This document shows, in pieces, positions 1 to 8,708 of a stretch of 25,685 nt of DNA (positions are counted from its first letter, which is position 1; each line of letters begins with the position of its first letter). Position numbers and translations under genes: made by a program. Origin of the DNA: Rhodoferax sp. UBA5149 (GTDB taxonomy: Bacteria > Pseudomonadota > Gammaproteobacteria > Burkholderiales > Burkholderiaceae_C); NCBI RefSeq assembly GCF_002413825.1, contig NZ_DHXT01000025.1, positions 1 to 25,685 of the forward strand, given 5' to 3'. A model generated the notes under the pieces. That model saw only the letters and a program-made list of their open reading frames with translations, was not told the origin of the DNA and ran no database searches.

Positions 1-905
1 GCGCGTCGATGGCATAGCCCCGGTCGTGACCGGGGCGGTCTTTCCCGTAGGTGATTTGGGTCTTGTAGCTGCTGCCATCGGCCCTGGGTCGCAGTTCGTC
101 CAGCAGCGCGCAGACGGTGTGCACGATCTCGATGTTGGGCTTTTCGTTCCAGCCGCCTACGTTGTAGGTCTGGCACAGCCTGCCTGCCTCCAGCACACGG
201 CGGATGGGCGCTGCAGTGATCCTTGACGTAGAGCCAGTCGCGCACCTGCATCCCGTCGCCATAGACAGGCAAGGGCTTACCGGCCAGGGCATTGACGATC
301 ATCCGCGGGATGAGCTTTTCTGGAAAGTGATAAGGCCCGTAGTTGTTGCTGCAGTTGGTGGTGACAACCGGCAGGCCGTAGGTGTGGTGCCAGGCGCGCA
401 CCAAGTGGTCACTGGCGGCCTTGCTGGCAGAGTAGGGGCTATTGGGCTCGTACCGATGGGTCTCGGTAAAGGCTGCATCACCTGGCCCCAAACTGCGGTA
501 TACCTCGTCGGTGGAAACATGCAGAAAGCGAAAGGCTGCCTTGGCTTCACCCTGCAGGCCAGCCCAATAGCCGCGCACCGCATCCAGCAGGTGAAACGTG
601 CCGACGATGTTGGTCTGGATGAAGTCGCCAGGGCCGTGAGTGGAGCGGTCAACATGGCTTTTGGCCGCGAAGTTGATCAAGGCACGGGGCTGGTGCTCTG
701 TCAGCAATCGGGTCACCAATGCACTGTCGCCAATGTCGCCCTGCACGAAAATGTGGCGCACATCACCTTGCAGGCTGGCCAGGGTTTCGGGGTTGCCTGC
801 GTAGGTGAGTTTGTCGAGGTTGATGACATGCTTTTGCGAACCAGCCAGCCAGTCGAGAACGAAATTGGCGCCAATGAAACCGGCGCCGCCGGCAATAAGG
901 ATCAA
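1..905 (-). pseudogene. rfbB: dTDP-glucose 4,6-dehydratase, frameshifted and cut by the window edge
   Basis: This is an RmlB-type short-chain dehydrogenase, which converts dTDP-glucose to dTDP-4-keto-6-deoxyglucose for rhamnose and other dTDP sugars. Translation begins at a TTG at 905 with a GGGAG Shine-Dalgarno six bases upstream. Visible motifs are the NAD-binding GGAGFIG (residues 6-12), STDEVY (131-136) and the catalytic YSASK (Tyr158, Lys162). One extra base in the GGG at 206-208 shifts the frame after about residue 233. Removing it restores a normal C-terminal match including TYNVGGWNEK and DRPGHDRGYAID. Several usually conserved residues also differ: Ala at position 5 where Thr is typical, Arg137 after STDEVY where Gly is typical, and the TTG start. 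This favours real decay, although a sequencing error at the GGG cannot be excluded. The gene is last in the minus-strand series, 95 bp after the aminotransferase, and its 3' end lies outside the window. Confidence 0.85.
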
Positions 906-1000
906 GTCAAACTCCCAGCAATTTATATTTTTTCATTGCTTGCAACCAATACTTCAGCCGCCTGCTATCCCCTTGATGGGAAAAGCGATAGTCTGCAAAT

Positions 1001-2215
1001 TCAGGCACTCGCTTCATCCAGCACTTGCCCGATCACCGCGCAAGTCTTGTCGATCTCCGCTTGGGTCAGCGTAGGATGTACCAAAAACATCAGCGACGTT
1101 TCTCCCAACTCGCGGGCCATTGGCAAACGCTCCGCAGGTCGCCAGCCGGTGTTGTCAAACGCTTTCTCCAGGTAGACCTCGGAGCATGAGCCCTGGTAAC
1201 ACGGCACGCCCTGTGCGTTGATGGCTTCCACAATGCGGTCACGGGTCCAGCCTGGGGCCAGGTGGTCGGGCTGCACATACACATAGCATTTGTAGTGGGC
1301 ATGGGCGCAGTCGCTGCGTGCAGGGCAGCCAGCGTCACACTGGGCGCGATCGCACCCGAAGGCAGGTACGTGCACCGCCGCGTGGGGACGGCAGGCTGCC
1401 CAGATGGCCTCGGCATTGGCAGTTCGCTGTGCTGTCCAGTCCGCCATGCGACGCAGCTGAATACGGCCAATGGCAGCCTGCACTTCCAGCATGCGCCAAT
1501 TGGTACCAAAGTCCTCGTGCAGCCATCTGAAGCCCGGGGGGTGTTGCTTCTCGTACACGGCGGCGTAACTCTTGCCATGGTCTTTGTAGGCCCACATGGC
1601 GCGCCACAGGGCCTCGTCATTAGTCGTCACCATGCCGCCTTCGCCACCGGTGCTCATGATCTTGTCCTGGCAAAAACTCCACGCACCCGCGTGACCAATC
1701 GACCCGACACTGCGGCCCTTGTAGCGGGCGCCGTGGGCTTGCGCGCAATCTTCAATGATCTTCAGGCCATGCTCTTCTGCCAACGCCATGATCGGATCCA
1801 TATCACACGGCCAGCCTGCCAGGTGCACGCAAATCACGGCGCGGGTAGCAGGCGTCAGAACCTTCGCAATGGTGGCAGCAGAGAGATTGCCGCTGTCTGC
1901 CTCCACGTCGGCAAACACCGGCGTGGCCCCGGCATTCACAACACAAGAAACGCTGGCAATGAAGGTGCGCGGCGTCACCACCACCTCGTCGCCCGGACCA
2001 ATGCCCAGCGCCTTCAGCGCCACATCCAGCGCCAGCGTGCCATTGGACAAAGCCACGGCATGACTGGTGCCCGCCCAAGTGGCGAACTCCTTTTCAAATT
2101 CGCGGCATTCGGTACCGGTCCAATAATTGACTTTATTGGACAGCACCACATCGCGAACAGCATTGGCCTCTTCAATCGTGAAACTGGGCCAGGGAGAAAA
2201 AGGGGAATTCAGCAT
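1001..2215 (-). CDS. DegT/DnrJ/EryC1/StrS aminotransferase (PglE/WbpE-like)
   Basis: This is a PLP-dependent sugar aminotransferase of fold type I, 404 residues, which transfers an amino group to a keto-sugar nucleotide. The PLP-binding lysine is Lys185 in SFCQDKIMSTGGEGG, and Asp156 in the EDCAQAHGA motif should contact the cofactor ring nitrogen. The ATG at 2215 follows GGAAA at good spacing. It lies 19 bp after the NeuD/PglD-type acetyltransferase, which follows a PglC-type phosphoglycosyltransferase. That trio resembles the diacetylbacillosamine module, but no UDP-GlcNAc 4,6-dehydratase (PglF) is in the window. Alternatives are amination of dTDP-4-keto-6-deoxyglucose (Qui4N or Fuc4N type) or a C3 amination like WbpE. 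Unusual is a cysteine cluster at residues 288, 293, 297, 303 and 310, in what looks like an insertion before the AHAHYK segment. Family membership is certain; the substrate is not. Confidence 0.93.
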   Translation of the reverse strand: MLNSPFSPWPSFTIEEANAVRDVVLSNKVNYWTGTECREFEKEFATWAGTSHAVALSNGTLALDVALKALGIGPGDEVVVTPRTFIASVSCVVNAGATPVFADVEADSGNLSAATIAKVLTPATRAVICVHLAGWPCDMDPIMALAEEHGLKIIEDCAQAHGARYKGRSVGSIGHAGAWSFCQDKIMSTGGEGGMVTTNDEALWRAMWAYKDHGKSYAAVYEKQHPPGFRWLHEDFGTNWRMLEVQAAIGRIQLRRMADWTAQRTANAEAIWAACRPHAAVHVPAFGCDRAQCDAGCPARSDCAHAHYKCYVYVQPDHLAPGWTRDRIVEAINAQGVPCYQGSCSEVYLEKAFDNTGWRPAERLPMARELGETSLMFLVHPTLTQAEIDKTCAVIGQVLDEASA

Positions 2216-2234
2216 TTAATTTCCAAACGAAACG

Positions 2235-2894
2235 TTATTTGACGCGCGGTTCCATTGCGCGCGCCGGGTTGCCCACCACCGTGATGCCGGGGGCCACATT
2301 CTTGGTAACGACTGCGCCCATGCCCACGACGGCGCCACGACCAATCACCAGCGGATCGCCGGGCTTACCCTGGCGCAGAATGGCGCCGGTGCCAATGTAG
2401 GCGTGGTCTTCTACCACCACGTTGCCATTGCAGTGCACGCCAGGGGCAAAGGTCACAAAGTCACCTATCACGCAGTCGTGCGCCACGTAGCTGTACAGGT
2501 TGGCGTGGAATTGCTGGCCTATGCGAATGTTGCTGGTCAGTGTGACAAACGGGCTTAGCACTGCCCCGGGGCCAATCTGCACCTCGTCCATCACCACTAC
2601 ATTGGCGGCCCGCACCTCAAAAAATGCCACACCGTCGGTGACGCAACGCGCCTCCAACTTCTCACGCACCGTGCTACTGCCAATGGCCAGACTGATGTGG
2701 CGCGACGCGGCTGGCTCGGCCAGCCACTGCGCGTAAGTCAACACTCGATGGCCGTTGAGTTGTGCTGCTGCCGGGTTGTCATCGACAAACACCAGATCCC
2801 AAGGCTGCCCTTCGGTCTCTCGTAACTGCTGTCGCATTAACGGCAACACTTCACGACCAAATCCGCTGGAACCAAAAATAGCAAACCGTTTCAT
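2235..2894 (-). CDS. NeuD/PglD-family sugar acetyltransferase
   Basis: This is a left-handed beta-helix acyltransferase of 219 residues. The N-terminal part (about 1-85) is a small Rossmann-like sugar-nucleotide-binding domain starting MKRFAIFGSSGFGRE, as in PglD and NeuD. The rest (about 95-210) carries hexapeptide repeats, with the likely catalytic base His139 in SYVAHDCVIGDF and the closing VVGNPARAM motif. The ATG at 2894 has AAGGA eight bases upstream. It probably N-acetylates the amino sugar made by the aminotransferase 19 bp downstream, using acetyl-CoA in the cytoplasm. O-acetylation, as by NeuD on sialic acid, is possible but fits the neighbourhood less well. Confidence 0.92.
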   Translation of the reverse strand: MKRFAIFGSSGFGREVLPLMRQQLRETEGQPWDLVFVDDNPAAAQLNGHRVLTYAQWLAEPAASRHISLAIGSSTVREKLEARCVTDGVAFFEVRAANVVVMDEVQIGPGAVLSPFVTLTSNIRIGQQFHANLYSYVAHDCVIGDFVTFAPGVHCNGNVVVEDHAYIGTGAILRQGKPGDPLVIGRGAVVGMGAVVTKNVAPGITVVGNPARAMEPRVK

Positions 2895-2919
2895 GCGTTT
2901 CTTCCTTGTATTGGTTGGC

Positions 2920-3513
2920 TCACGACGTACCGCCCGTGAACTTGCTCATCGTCGCCTCACCCGCTGCGCTAATGCCCTCACGCACCAGCACCTTGCGCAC
3001 GGTCAGCCATAGGATTTTGATGTCCAGCCACAGTGTGTGGTGATCTACATACCAAACATCCAACTTGAACTTATCTTCCCAACTCAGCGCGTTGCGGCCG
3101 TTCACCTGCGCCCAACCCGTAATGCCGGGGCGCACCTCATGGCGGCGGGCCTGCGCGGGCGAGTACAGCGGCAAATACTCCATCAACAGCGGGCGCGGGC
3201 CGACCAAGCTCATGTCGCCCTTAAGCACGTTCCACAGTTCAGGCAATTCGTCCAAGCTGCTGGCACGCAGAAAGCGGCCAAAAGCAGTCAGGCGATTAGC
3301 ATCGGGCAGCAACTGACCGTCTGATCCGCAGGCATCCGTCATGGTGCGGAACTTGACCATGTTGAACGGCTGGGCGTTTAGGCCTGGGCGGGTCTGGCGG
3401 AAGAAGACCGGGCTGCCAAGTTTGCGGCGGATCTGCCATGTTAAAAACAAGAGCGGAATACACAAGAGCAGCAAGGCCAGGGAGGCTAAAAGGAAGTCAA
3501 AGAGGCGTTTCAT
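2920..3513 (-). CDS. PglC-like phosphoglycosyltransferase (bacterial sugar transferase)
   Basis: This small monotopic phosphoglycosyltransferase of 197 residues transfers a sugar-1-phosphate from a UDP-sugar to undecaprenyl phosphate and so starts the repeat unit at the inner membrane. It has one N-terminal hydrophobic hairpin (about residues 5-26), the catalytic pair Asp88-Glu89 in SSLDELPELWNVLKGDM, and the conserved VGPRPLL and RPGITGWAQVNGRN segments. It lacks the extra membrane helices of WbaP/WcaJ, so it is PglC-sized. The start at 3513 was chosen because MKRLFDF is the family's usual beginning and its ATG overlaps the upstream glycosyltransferase stop as ATGA. The acetyltransferase and aminotransferase just downstream suggest a bacillosamine-type donor (inference). 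Confidence 0.93.
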   Translation of the reverse strand: MKRLFDFLLASLALLLLCIPLLFLTWQIRRKLGSPVFFRQTRPGLNAQPFNMVKFRTMTDACGSDGQLLPDANRLTAFGRFLRASSLDELPELWNVLKGDMSLVGPRPLLMEYLPLYSPAQARRHEVRPGITGWAQVNGRNALSWEDKFKLDVWYVDHHTLWLDIKILWLTVRKVLVREGISAAGEATMSKFTGGTS

Positions 3514-4727
3514 CGTTGCGCCCCTTCCACCCAATCAACCCACCGATCAGACAGCAACGTGCGGTCAAACTCTTTTTGGGCTAAGACAAGCCCACGCTTG
3601 CCCATGGCCTTGAGGGCGGGGCGGTCGCTGGCGGCTTGTTCCAGCGCATCCGCAAAAGCGTTAGGGTTATCGGGCGGCACCGCAAATCCGCATTGGTGCT
3701 GGGTAATCATCTCAGCTAGCCAGCCAGGGTAGTTATTCAGCACTGGCAAGCCCGCAGCAATGTAGTCAAAAAATTTGTTGGGTGACGTGCCGTAGTAAAA
3801 GGCTGGCACGTTAGCCAGGCACTGCATGCCAACATCAGTGGCGGCCATCAGGCCCGCAAGGCGCACTTTGTTAACCGGGTCATGAAACACCACGTTGTTC
3901 AGACCTTCGCGCTGCGCACGCGCTTGCAGGCCGGGTTTGAGTTTGCCACTGCCAATCAGCAGCAGCTTGATGTCGTCGCGGCCCCGGCGCTTGAGTTCAG
4001 CAGCGGCATCCAGCACGGCCTCCAGCCCGTTGGCCATGCCGTGCGTGCCTGCAAACACAGCCAGCAAATCAGTCGCCCGCACTTGCGCGGGTCGCCACGG
4101 TTCCACAGTGTTTGAAAATATGCCTAAGTCACACCCGTTGGGCACCAGCGCTATGCGCTCACGCGGCACGCCCCGGTGCGCAATACCCTCCACAATGCCC
4201 GGCGACAAGCCAATGACCCGGTGCGCCGAGCGGTAACTGGCCCACTCCAGCACACCCATGGCCCAAAGCACCACCGGGTTCTTGATTACACCCATGGCCC
4301 GTGGCAACTCGGGCCACAGGTCGCGCACCTCAAACACAAACGGCTTGCCGCGCAACCAGCGCGCAAAAATACCCGGAATACCCGCCGTGAGCGGCGTGGT
4401 GGTAGCAAACAGAACGTCATACCGCTCGGTGAACGCCAAGCGGATGCTGTGAGCAGCAAACTTCAGGAATGTGAGGGCACGTCTAAACAAACCGTCGCTA
4501 TTGGAATAGGCCAAGTCGAATTCGATGATCTCGATTCCGTCCACCAAGCCGCGCCGCCGCCCCCTCGCAAAAGGCATGATCAGCCCAGTTTCACCCCCAC
4601 CATAACTGCCACACACCATGGTGACGTGATGGCCGCGCGACAGCAGTCGGCGCGCCATTTCGTAAGAGCGGATGCCGACCGAGCCCTTGGGCGTTGAAAA
4701 ATGTTGATGAAAATAAAGAACCTTCAT
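3510..4727 (-). CDS. Glycosyltransferase family 4 (WbuB/PglA-like)
   Basis: This is a GT-B-fold retaining glycosyltransferase of 405 residues. The N-terminal acceptor domain starts MKVLYFHQHF, with the glycine-rich GSVGIRSYEMARRL loop typical of the WbuB subgroup. The C-terminal donor domain has FAGTHGMANGLEAVL, LLLIGSGKLK and GTSPNKFFDYIAAGLPV, the last containing the conserved nucleotide-sugar contacts. It probably adds the second sugar to the lipid-linked primer on the cytoplasmic face. It is coupled on both sides by ATGA overlaps, to the heparinase-family gene at 4724-4727 and to the priming transferase at 3510-3513. WbuB relatives often use N-acetylated deoxyhexosamines, but the donor cannot be read from sequence. 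Confidence 0.92.
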   Translation of the reverse strand: MKVLYFHQHFSTPKGSVGIRSYEMARRLLSRGHHVTMVCGSYGGGETGLIMPFARGRRRGLVDGIEIIEFDLAYSNSDGLFRRALTFLKFAAHSIRLAFTERYDVLFATTTPLTAGIPGIFARWLRGKPFVFEVRDLWPELPRAMGVIKNPVVLWAMGVLEWASYRSAHRVIGLSPGIVEGIAHRGVPRERIALVPNGCDLGIFSNTVEPWRPAQVRATDLLAVFAGTHGMANGLEAVLDAAAELKRRGRDDIKLLLIGSGKLKPGLQARAQREGLNNVVFHDPVNKVRLAGLMAATDVGMQCLANVPAFYYGTSPNKFFDYIAAGLPVLNNYPGWLAEMITQHQCGFAVPPDNPNAFADALEQAASDRPALKAMGKRGLVLAQKEFDRTLLSDRWVDWVEGAQR

Positions 4728-6559
4728 ACTGCCCAGCGGTACTCCGTAGTCAAGGTGCCCGGCTGCTGAACTTCAATTTCCAGCACGGGCAAGGGGGTTT
4801 TTTCAAGGTAATGGCGCGACTCCCAGCCTTCTACCAATTCGCAGCGAACGATGGGCATGCTTGCTTGCACCGTCAGCACATGCGCACCATTCATCAGGCG
4901 CTGACCTTCCAATCGCCAGCTTCCCGGCGCCACGCGCCAGCGCAGCACGGCCTTGCGCGCAAAGCCCGCCACCTCGTCCACCACCTGCAGGTGCGAGTCG
5001 CGCAAGTTGATGCGGCGCTGGTGGCTAGCTCGGTGGCCATCGCGGTAGCCGGCGGCAAAATGCGTCGCCTGCGCCTCTTGCATCAGCGGCTCGATAAACG
5101 AGGTCTTGAGCCAGTCGCCAAAAAGAAAACGACTCAAGCGTGGCATCTGGTCGCGGTCATCAAACTGCACGGTGTTGTGGCTGGCCGTACCGCCAAAGTA
5201 GTTCAGCCACTTTGGCTCGGTGTTGTAGCTGTAGGAGCCAGCATCGCGCAGCAGGTTGTCGCCGGACAGCCAAAGGTCAAGGTGCAGTGCATCGGCCTGG
5301 CTGGGGCGAAAACGAAAGCGAGGATAGCGCAGCATGGCCATGGCCGCCCCGCGTCGCAGCACGGCAAAGCCACCGTCGTCTGCTGCGCGGTTGCCCGGTT
5401 GCGGGGCGAGCGCCTGCGGACTTGGCACGCCCAGCCACTGCAACGCGTGGTTCCAGGGGCCGTCTTGCGGATAAGCACGTTGGTCGGCAAACAAAGCCAT
5501 GGCCAGTTGCACGCTGGGTCGGCAATCGCGATAAGCGCTATCGGTCAACTGCAACAGTCGGGCGCCGTCATTCGCGCCCAGATTAGGACCGTCGCCATTG
5601 AGGGGACTAACCATGCTGTGGAGCCACTGCGTGGCCGCCAGCGCGCGCTCTTGCCAACGCCCGGAAAATGTTGGCAACGCCATGTGCCGGCGCCAAACCT
5701 CGACCATGCAAAAAGTGTCGAGCATCACGCGGTGGTAGTTCAGCGAATACTGACTAAAGCTGCCATCCGCCCCGATCAGCCGGGCAGCGCGATCTTCCAA
5801 CCAACGGCGACCGATTTGTTGCCACCGAGCGCCCTCCGGCATACCCAATGCAGCCAGCCAGCTGCCACCAATGAACAGCGCCGCGGCTTCCGAAGTGCCG
5901 TGGTTGTTGTCTTGCGCCACGGCGTATTGCATGGTGGGCGCAATGCGCTGCAAATGCAGGTGCACCAAGTCACGCAGACCGGGCGTGGGCTGTTGAACCT
6001 GCCCCGAAATCATCGCAGCCATGGCCAAGTGCATGACCCGTATGGACGCTTCTTGCCCACACTTCCAGTTCGGGCCACGGTAAGGTGGGTTGTGCATGCA
6101 CCAGTCGGCCAGCCAATCGTTCAGTCGTGCCCGCGCTTCGCCATCGCCATTGCGGGCGCGCTGGGCGAATGCCAGCACCCAGTCCATTCGCGACAGCTCC
6201 CAAATGAGCTTGATGTCGCCCACGGCTGGGTCAAAGTCCGGTATCTGCCACCAGCCGCGCTCCGGCGCGGCCACGCGTTGGCCCGTAAACGGGTTAGCCA
6301 ACCAGTCCGGCGGAGCGGCAGTCACGGTGAACGGCCAGCGGCAGAACAAGTGCGCCACCGTCTGCCACCCCGAAACGAGCGGCACGTGCACCACACCTAA
6401 CGTTGTTGCCTGGAAAAATGGCCCCTTCGGCACGGCAGCTTTCAACCGACGTACCGGGTTCAAGCCCAGCTTGACGCCCACGCGGTACGACGCCGCCCGC
6501 GCAATGTTGGGCAAACCCAGCGCTAGCGCTGTGCTAACTTTTGACGTAATCCCGGTCAT
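4724..6559 (-). CDS. Heparinase II/III family protein (putative polysaccharide lyase)
   Basis: A 611-residue protein with an N-terminal alpha/alpha-toroid region (about 60-330) and a C-terminal heparinase II/III-like beta-sandwich (about 370-600). The family signature GGTASHNTVQFDDRDQMP lies near residue 450, and a Tyr-rich GSYSYNTEPKW stretch precedes it. Characterised relatives cleave uronic-acid polysaccharides by beta-elimination. Many polysaccharide clusters carry such a gene beside a two-domain dehydrogenase, usually without a tested function. No clear Sec signal peptide is visible at the N-terminus, so an extracellular lyase role is not supported directly. The start overlaps the dehydrogenase stop (ATGA at 6556-6559) and the end overlaps the GT4 start. 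A role in trimming or turnover of a ManNAcA-containing polymer is inference. Confidence 0.88.
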   Translation of the reverse strand: MTGITSKVSTALALGLPNIARAASYRVGVKLGLNPVRRLKAAVPKGPFFQATTLGVVHVPLVSGWQTVAHLFCRWPFTVTAAPPDWLANPFTGQRVAAPERGWWQIPDFDPAVGDIKLIWELSRMDWVLAFAQRARNGDGEARARLNDWLADWCMHNPPYRGPNWKCGQEASIRVMHLAMAAMISGQVQQPTPGLRDLVHLHLQRIAPTMQYAVAQDNNHGTSEAAALFIGGSWLAALGMPEGARWQQIGRRWLEDRAARLIGADGSFSQYSLNYHRVMLDTFCMVEVWRRHMALPTFSGRWQERALAATQWLHSMVSPLNGDGPNLGANDGARLLQLTDSAYRDCRPSVQLAMALFADQRAYPQDGPWNHALQWLGVPSPQALAPQPGNRAADDGGFAVLRRGAAMAMLRYPRFRFRPSQADALHLDLWLSGDNLLRDAGSYSYNTEPKWLNYFGGTASHNTVQFDDRDQMPRLSRFLFGDWLKTSFIEPLMQEAQATHFAAGYRDGHRASHQRRINLRDSHLQVVDEVAGFARKAVLRWRVAPGSWRLEGQRLMNGAHVLTVQASMPIVRCELVEGWESRHYLEKTPLPVLEIEVQQPGTLTTEYRWAV

Positions 6560-8691
6560 TGCTTGCGCAACTGCTCCGCCACATCGATGGTGACACGCGC
6601 TACTTCAAAAATCTCTTCCACCGGAATGGCGGGCGCGCCTTTTTCTACAGCCTTCAAGAAAGCCGCCGCACAGGCGTTTTGGCCCTTGTCTTGCTTCCAC
6701 AAGTTCAGCTTGCTAAAGCCCGGCCAGCCGTGGCCCTTGAGCTTGCGAAAGTTGTCCAACTGCAGCACGCGCCCGGCAGCAAACACCTCTACCCGCTCTT
6801 TGGGGAAACTGGCCGCGCCATTGGCCAGGTACATGATGGTGCCAAACGAGCCGTCTTCAAAGCCCAGGGTAATACTCGCCTTGTCTTCGGTAATGAGCAC
6901 CCCCGGCGCATCGCCCATGCGGCGCGCCTGCACCGACACAATGGGGCATCCCGCCAAAAAACGCATCAGGTCGATAAAGTGACAAGCCTCGCCAATAATT
7001 CGCCCCCCCCCCACCGCGTTGTCTTGCGTCCAATGGTTGGGGGGAATCGCGCCAGCGTTCATGGTCATGATGAACGACTTGGGCTCTTTCACAGCCTGCA
7101 GCAAGGCTTTCATCTTTTGCACCTGTGGCGAAAAACGGCGGTTAAAGCCGACCATCAGCTGCGGCCCTTGACCGGCAATATGCGCCAGTGCATAAGCCGC
7201 CTGCACATCGGCCAACTCTGCGTGGTGAATGGCCAGGGGCTTCTCCACAAACACGTTTTTTCCAGCCTGCAGCGCCTGCGCCACAAAGCGGGCGTGCGTG
7301 TCGTGGCGGGTCACGATAGCCACTGTGTTGATCGTCGCGTTGGCCAGCATGGCGGCCATGTCGGTGGAAGCCTCGGCAAAGCCCGCCTTTTCACCATGAA
7401 TCACGCCATTGATGCCGCCCGCCGTAACGATGGTGTGAAACTGCGCCCCCGCCACCTTGAACGCCGGAATCAACATGCGTGAGGCATAGTTGCCTGCGCC
7501 AACAAAGCCCAACACCGGGCGCTGCGCGTCAAACCGGGCGCCAGATGCCAGGGTCACGTTACGAACGGCTCGCTTGGCCACCGGCGAGGTGTATTGCAGC
7601 AAAAAGCCCAGTCCACTCTTGTCTTGGGTGAGCATCTGGTAGGCCTGCGGTGCGTCTTCAAACGCAAAGCGGTGGGTAATGAGCGGTTTCACATCCAAAT
7701 GCCCGCTGGCCAGCATGTCCAAAACAGCCTCAAAGTTGCGCTGCTCGGTCCAGCGGACAAAGCCCACCGGGTAGTCTTGCCCCTTGTCCTCGTAATTGGG
7801 GTCGTAGCGCCCCGGCCCGTAAGAACAGCTCACCTGAAAGCTCAGCTCTTTTTCATAAAAGTCAGCCCGGTTCAGCTCCAGCCCGGTCACTCCCACCAGC
7901 ACAATACGCCCGCGCTTGCGGCACATGCGCGCCGCCTGTGTGACGGGGTCACTGGACTTGGTCGACGCGGTAATGATCACACCGTCCACTCCTTGGCCCC
8001 GGCTAAGCGCCATGCCTGCGGCCACCGGGTCTTCACCCGCGCCGGGGTTGCAAGTGGCAGCACCAAACTGGCGGGCCAGGGCCAATTTGCTTTCATCAAA
8101 GTCAATGGCCAACACGCGGCAACCCTGGGCGCGCAGCAACTGCAAGGTCAGCAAGCCAATCAAACCCACCCCGGTGACGACAAAAGCCTCTCCCAGCGTC
8201 GGCTGAGCCAGTCGAATGCCCTGTAGCCCAATACTGGCCACCACCACGAACGCGGCAGACTCGTCGTCCACCCCGTCTGGAATGCGGGCGCACAGGTTTT
8301 TGGGCACCTTGACCATATCGGCATGAGGGCCGTTGGACATGACGCGGTCACCCACCTTGAATCCGTCCACCCCCGAGCCCACCTCAGCCACCACGCCCAC
8401 GTTGCAGTAGCCCAGCGGCAGCGGCTGCGCCAGCTTGGACTGCACCGCCTCTATGGTGGTCATCAGCCCATCGGTGGCCACCTTTTCAAGCACCATCTTG
8501 ACCTTCTCAGGCTGCTGGCGGGCTTTGTCCAGATAGGAGGCTTTGCCAAAGCCTACCAACATGCGTTCGGTGCCGGCGGAGATCAAACTCACCGTGCTGG
8601 CAATCAACAGCGAATCCCTGGACGCAACCGGTGCGGGCGCCTCGCTCACATAAGTAGCCCCTTGGCCCATATCCTGCAATATTTGTTTCAT
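6556..8691 (-). CDS. Two-domain oxidoreductase: zinc-type alcohol dehydrogenase fused to Gfo/Idh/MocA
   Basis: A fusion of about 711 residues. The first half (about 1-365) is a medium-chain dehydrogenase fold with the dinucleotide motif GVGLIG and the acidic strand end VLAIDFDESK. The second half (about 380-700) is a Gfo/Idh/MocA oxidoreductase with GFVGAGNYASRM, the conserved VEKPLAIHHAEL and GGGRIIGEACHFIDL. Both halves bind NAD(P) and presumably act on a sugar or sugar nucleotide; no specific reaction is established for this fusion to my knowledge. The ATG at 8691 (MKQILQ) has GGAA just upstream and is preferred to a TTG at 8712. The GGGR motif is encoded by an uninterrupted run of ten G at 7003-7012, a possible slippage site. 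It lies 17 bp after hisF and overlaps the heparinase-family start. Confidence 0.9.
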   Translation of the reverse strand: MKQILQDMGQGATYVSEAPAPVASRDSLLIASTVSLISAGTERMLVGFGKASYLDKARQQPEKVKMVLEKVATDGLMTTIEAVQSKLAQPLPLGYCNVGVVAEVGSGVDGFKVGDRVMSNGPHADMVKVPKNLCARIPDGVDDESAAFVVVASIGLQGIRLAQPTLGEAFVVTGVGLIGLLTLQLLRAQGCRVLAIDFDESKLALARQFGAATCNPGAGEDPVAAGMALSRGQGVDGVIITASTKSSDPVTQAARMCRKRGRIVLVGVTGLELNRADFYEKELSFQVSCSYGPGRYDPNYEDKGQDYPVGFVRWTEQRNFEAVLDMLASGHLDVKPLITHRFAFEDAPQAYQMLTQDKSGLGFLLQYTSPVAKRAVRNVTLASGARFDAQRPVLGFVGAGNYASRMLIPAFKVAGAQFHTIVTAGGINGVIHGEKAGFAEASTDMAAMLANATINTVAIVTRHDTHARFVAQALQAGKNVFVEKPLAIHHAELADVQAAYALAHIAGQGPQLMVGFNRRFSPQVQKMKALLQAVKEPKSFIMTMNAGAIPPNHWTQDNAVGGGRIIGEACHFIDLMRFLAGCPIVSVQARRMGDAPGVLITEDKASITLGFEDGSFGTIMYLANGAASFPKERVEVFAAGRVLQLDNFRKLKGHGWPGFSKLNLWKQDKGQNACAAAFLKAVEKGAPAIPVEEIFEVARVTIDVAEQLRKQ

Positions 8692-8708
8692 TACTATTCC
8701 AAAAAAAC

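Noticed and set aside
965..991. CTATC...GATAG symmetry before rfbB, at first taken as a fifth repeat copy.
   Set aside because: The loop is 17 bases, and the GCTGCTTGCG and GCTAGAGGC blocks are absent.
204..1175. A 323-codon plus-strand open frame.
   Set aside because: It runs antisense to rfbB and the aminotransferase 3' end and shows no protein-like conservation.
4694..6400. A long plus-strand open frame of 568 codons.
   Set aside because: It lies opposite the heparinase II/III family gene, has no recognisable domain, and reflects the GC-rich codon pattern of the real gene.
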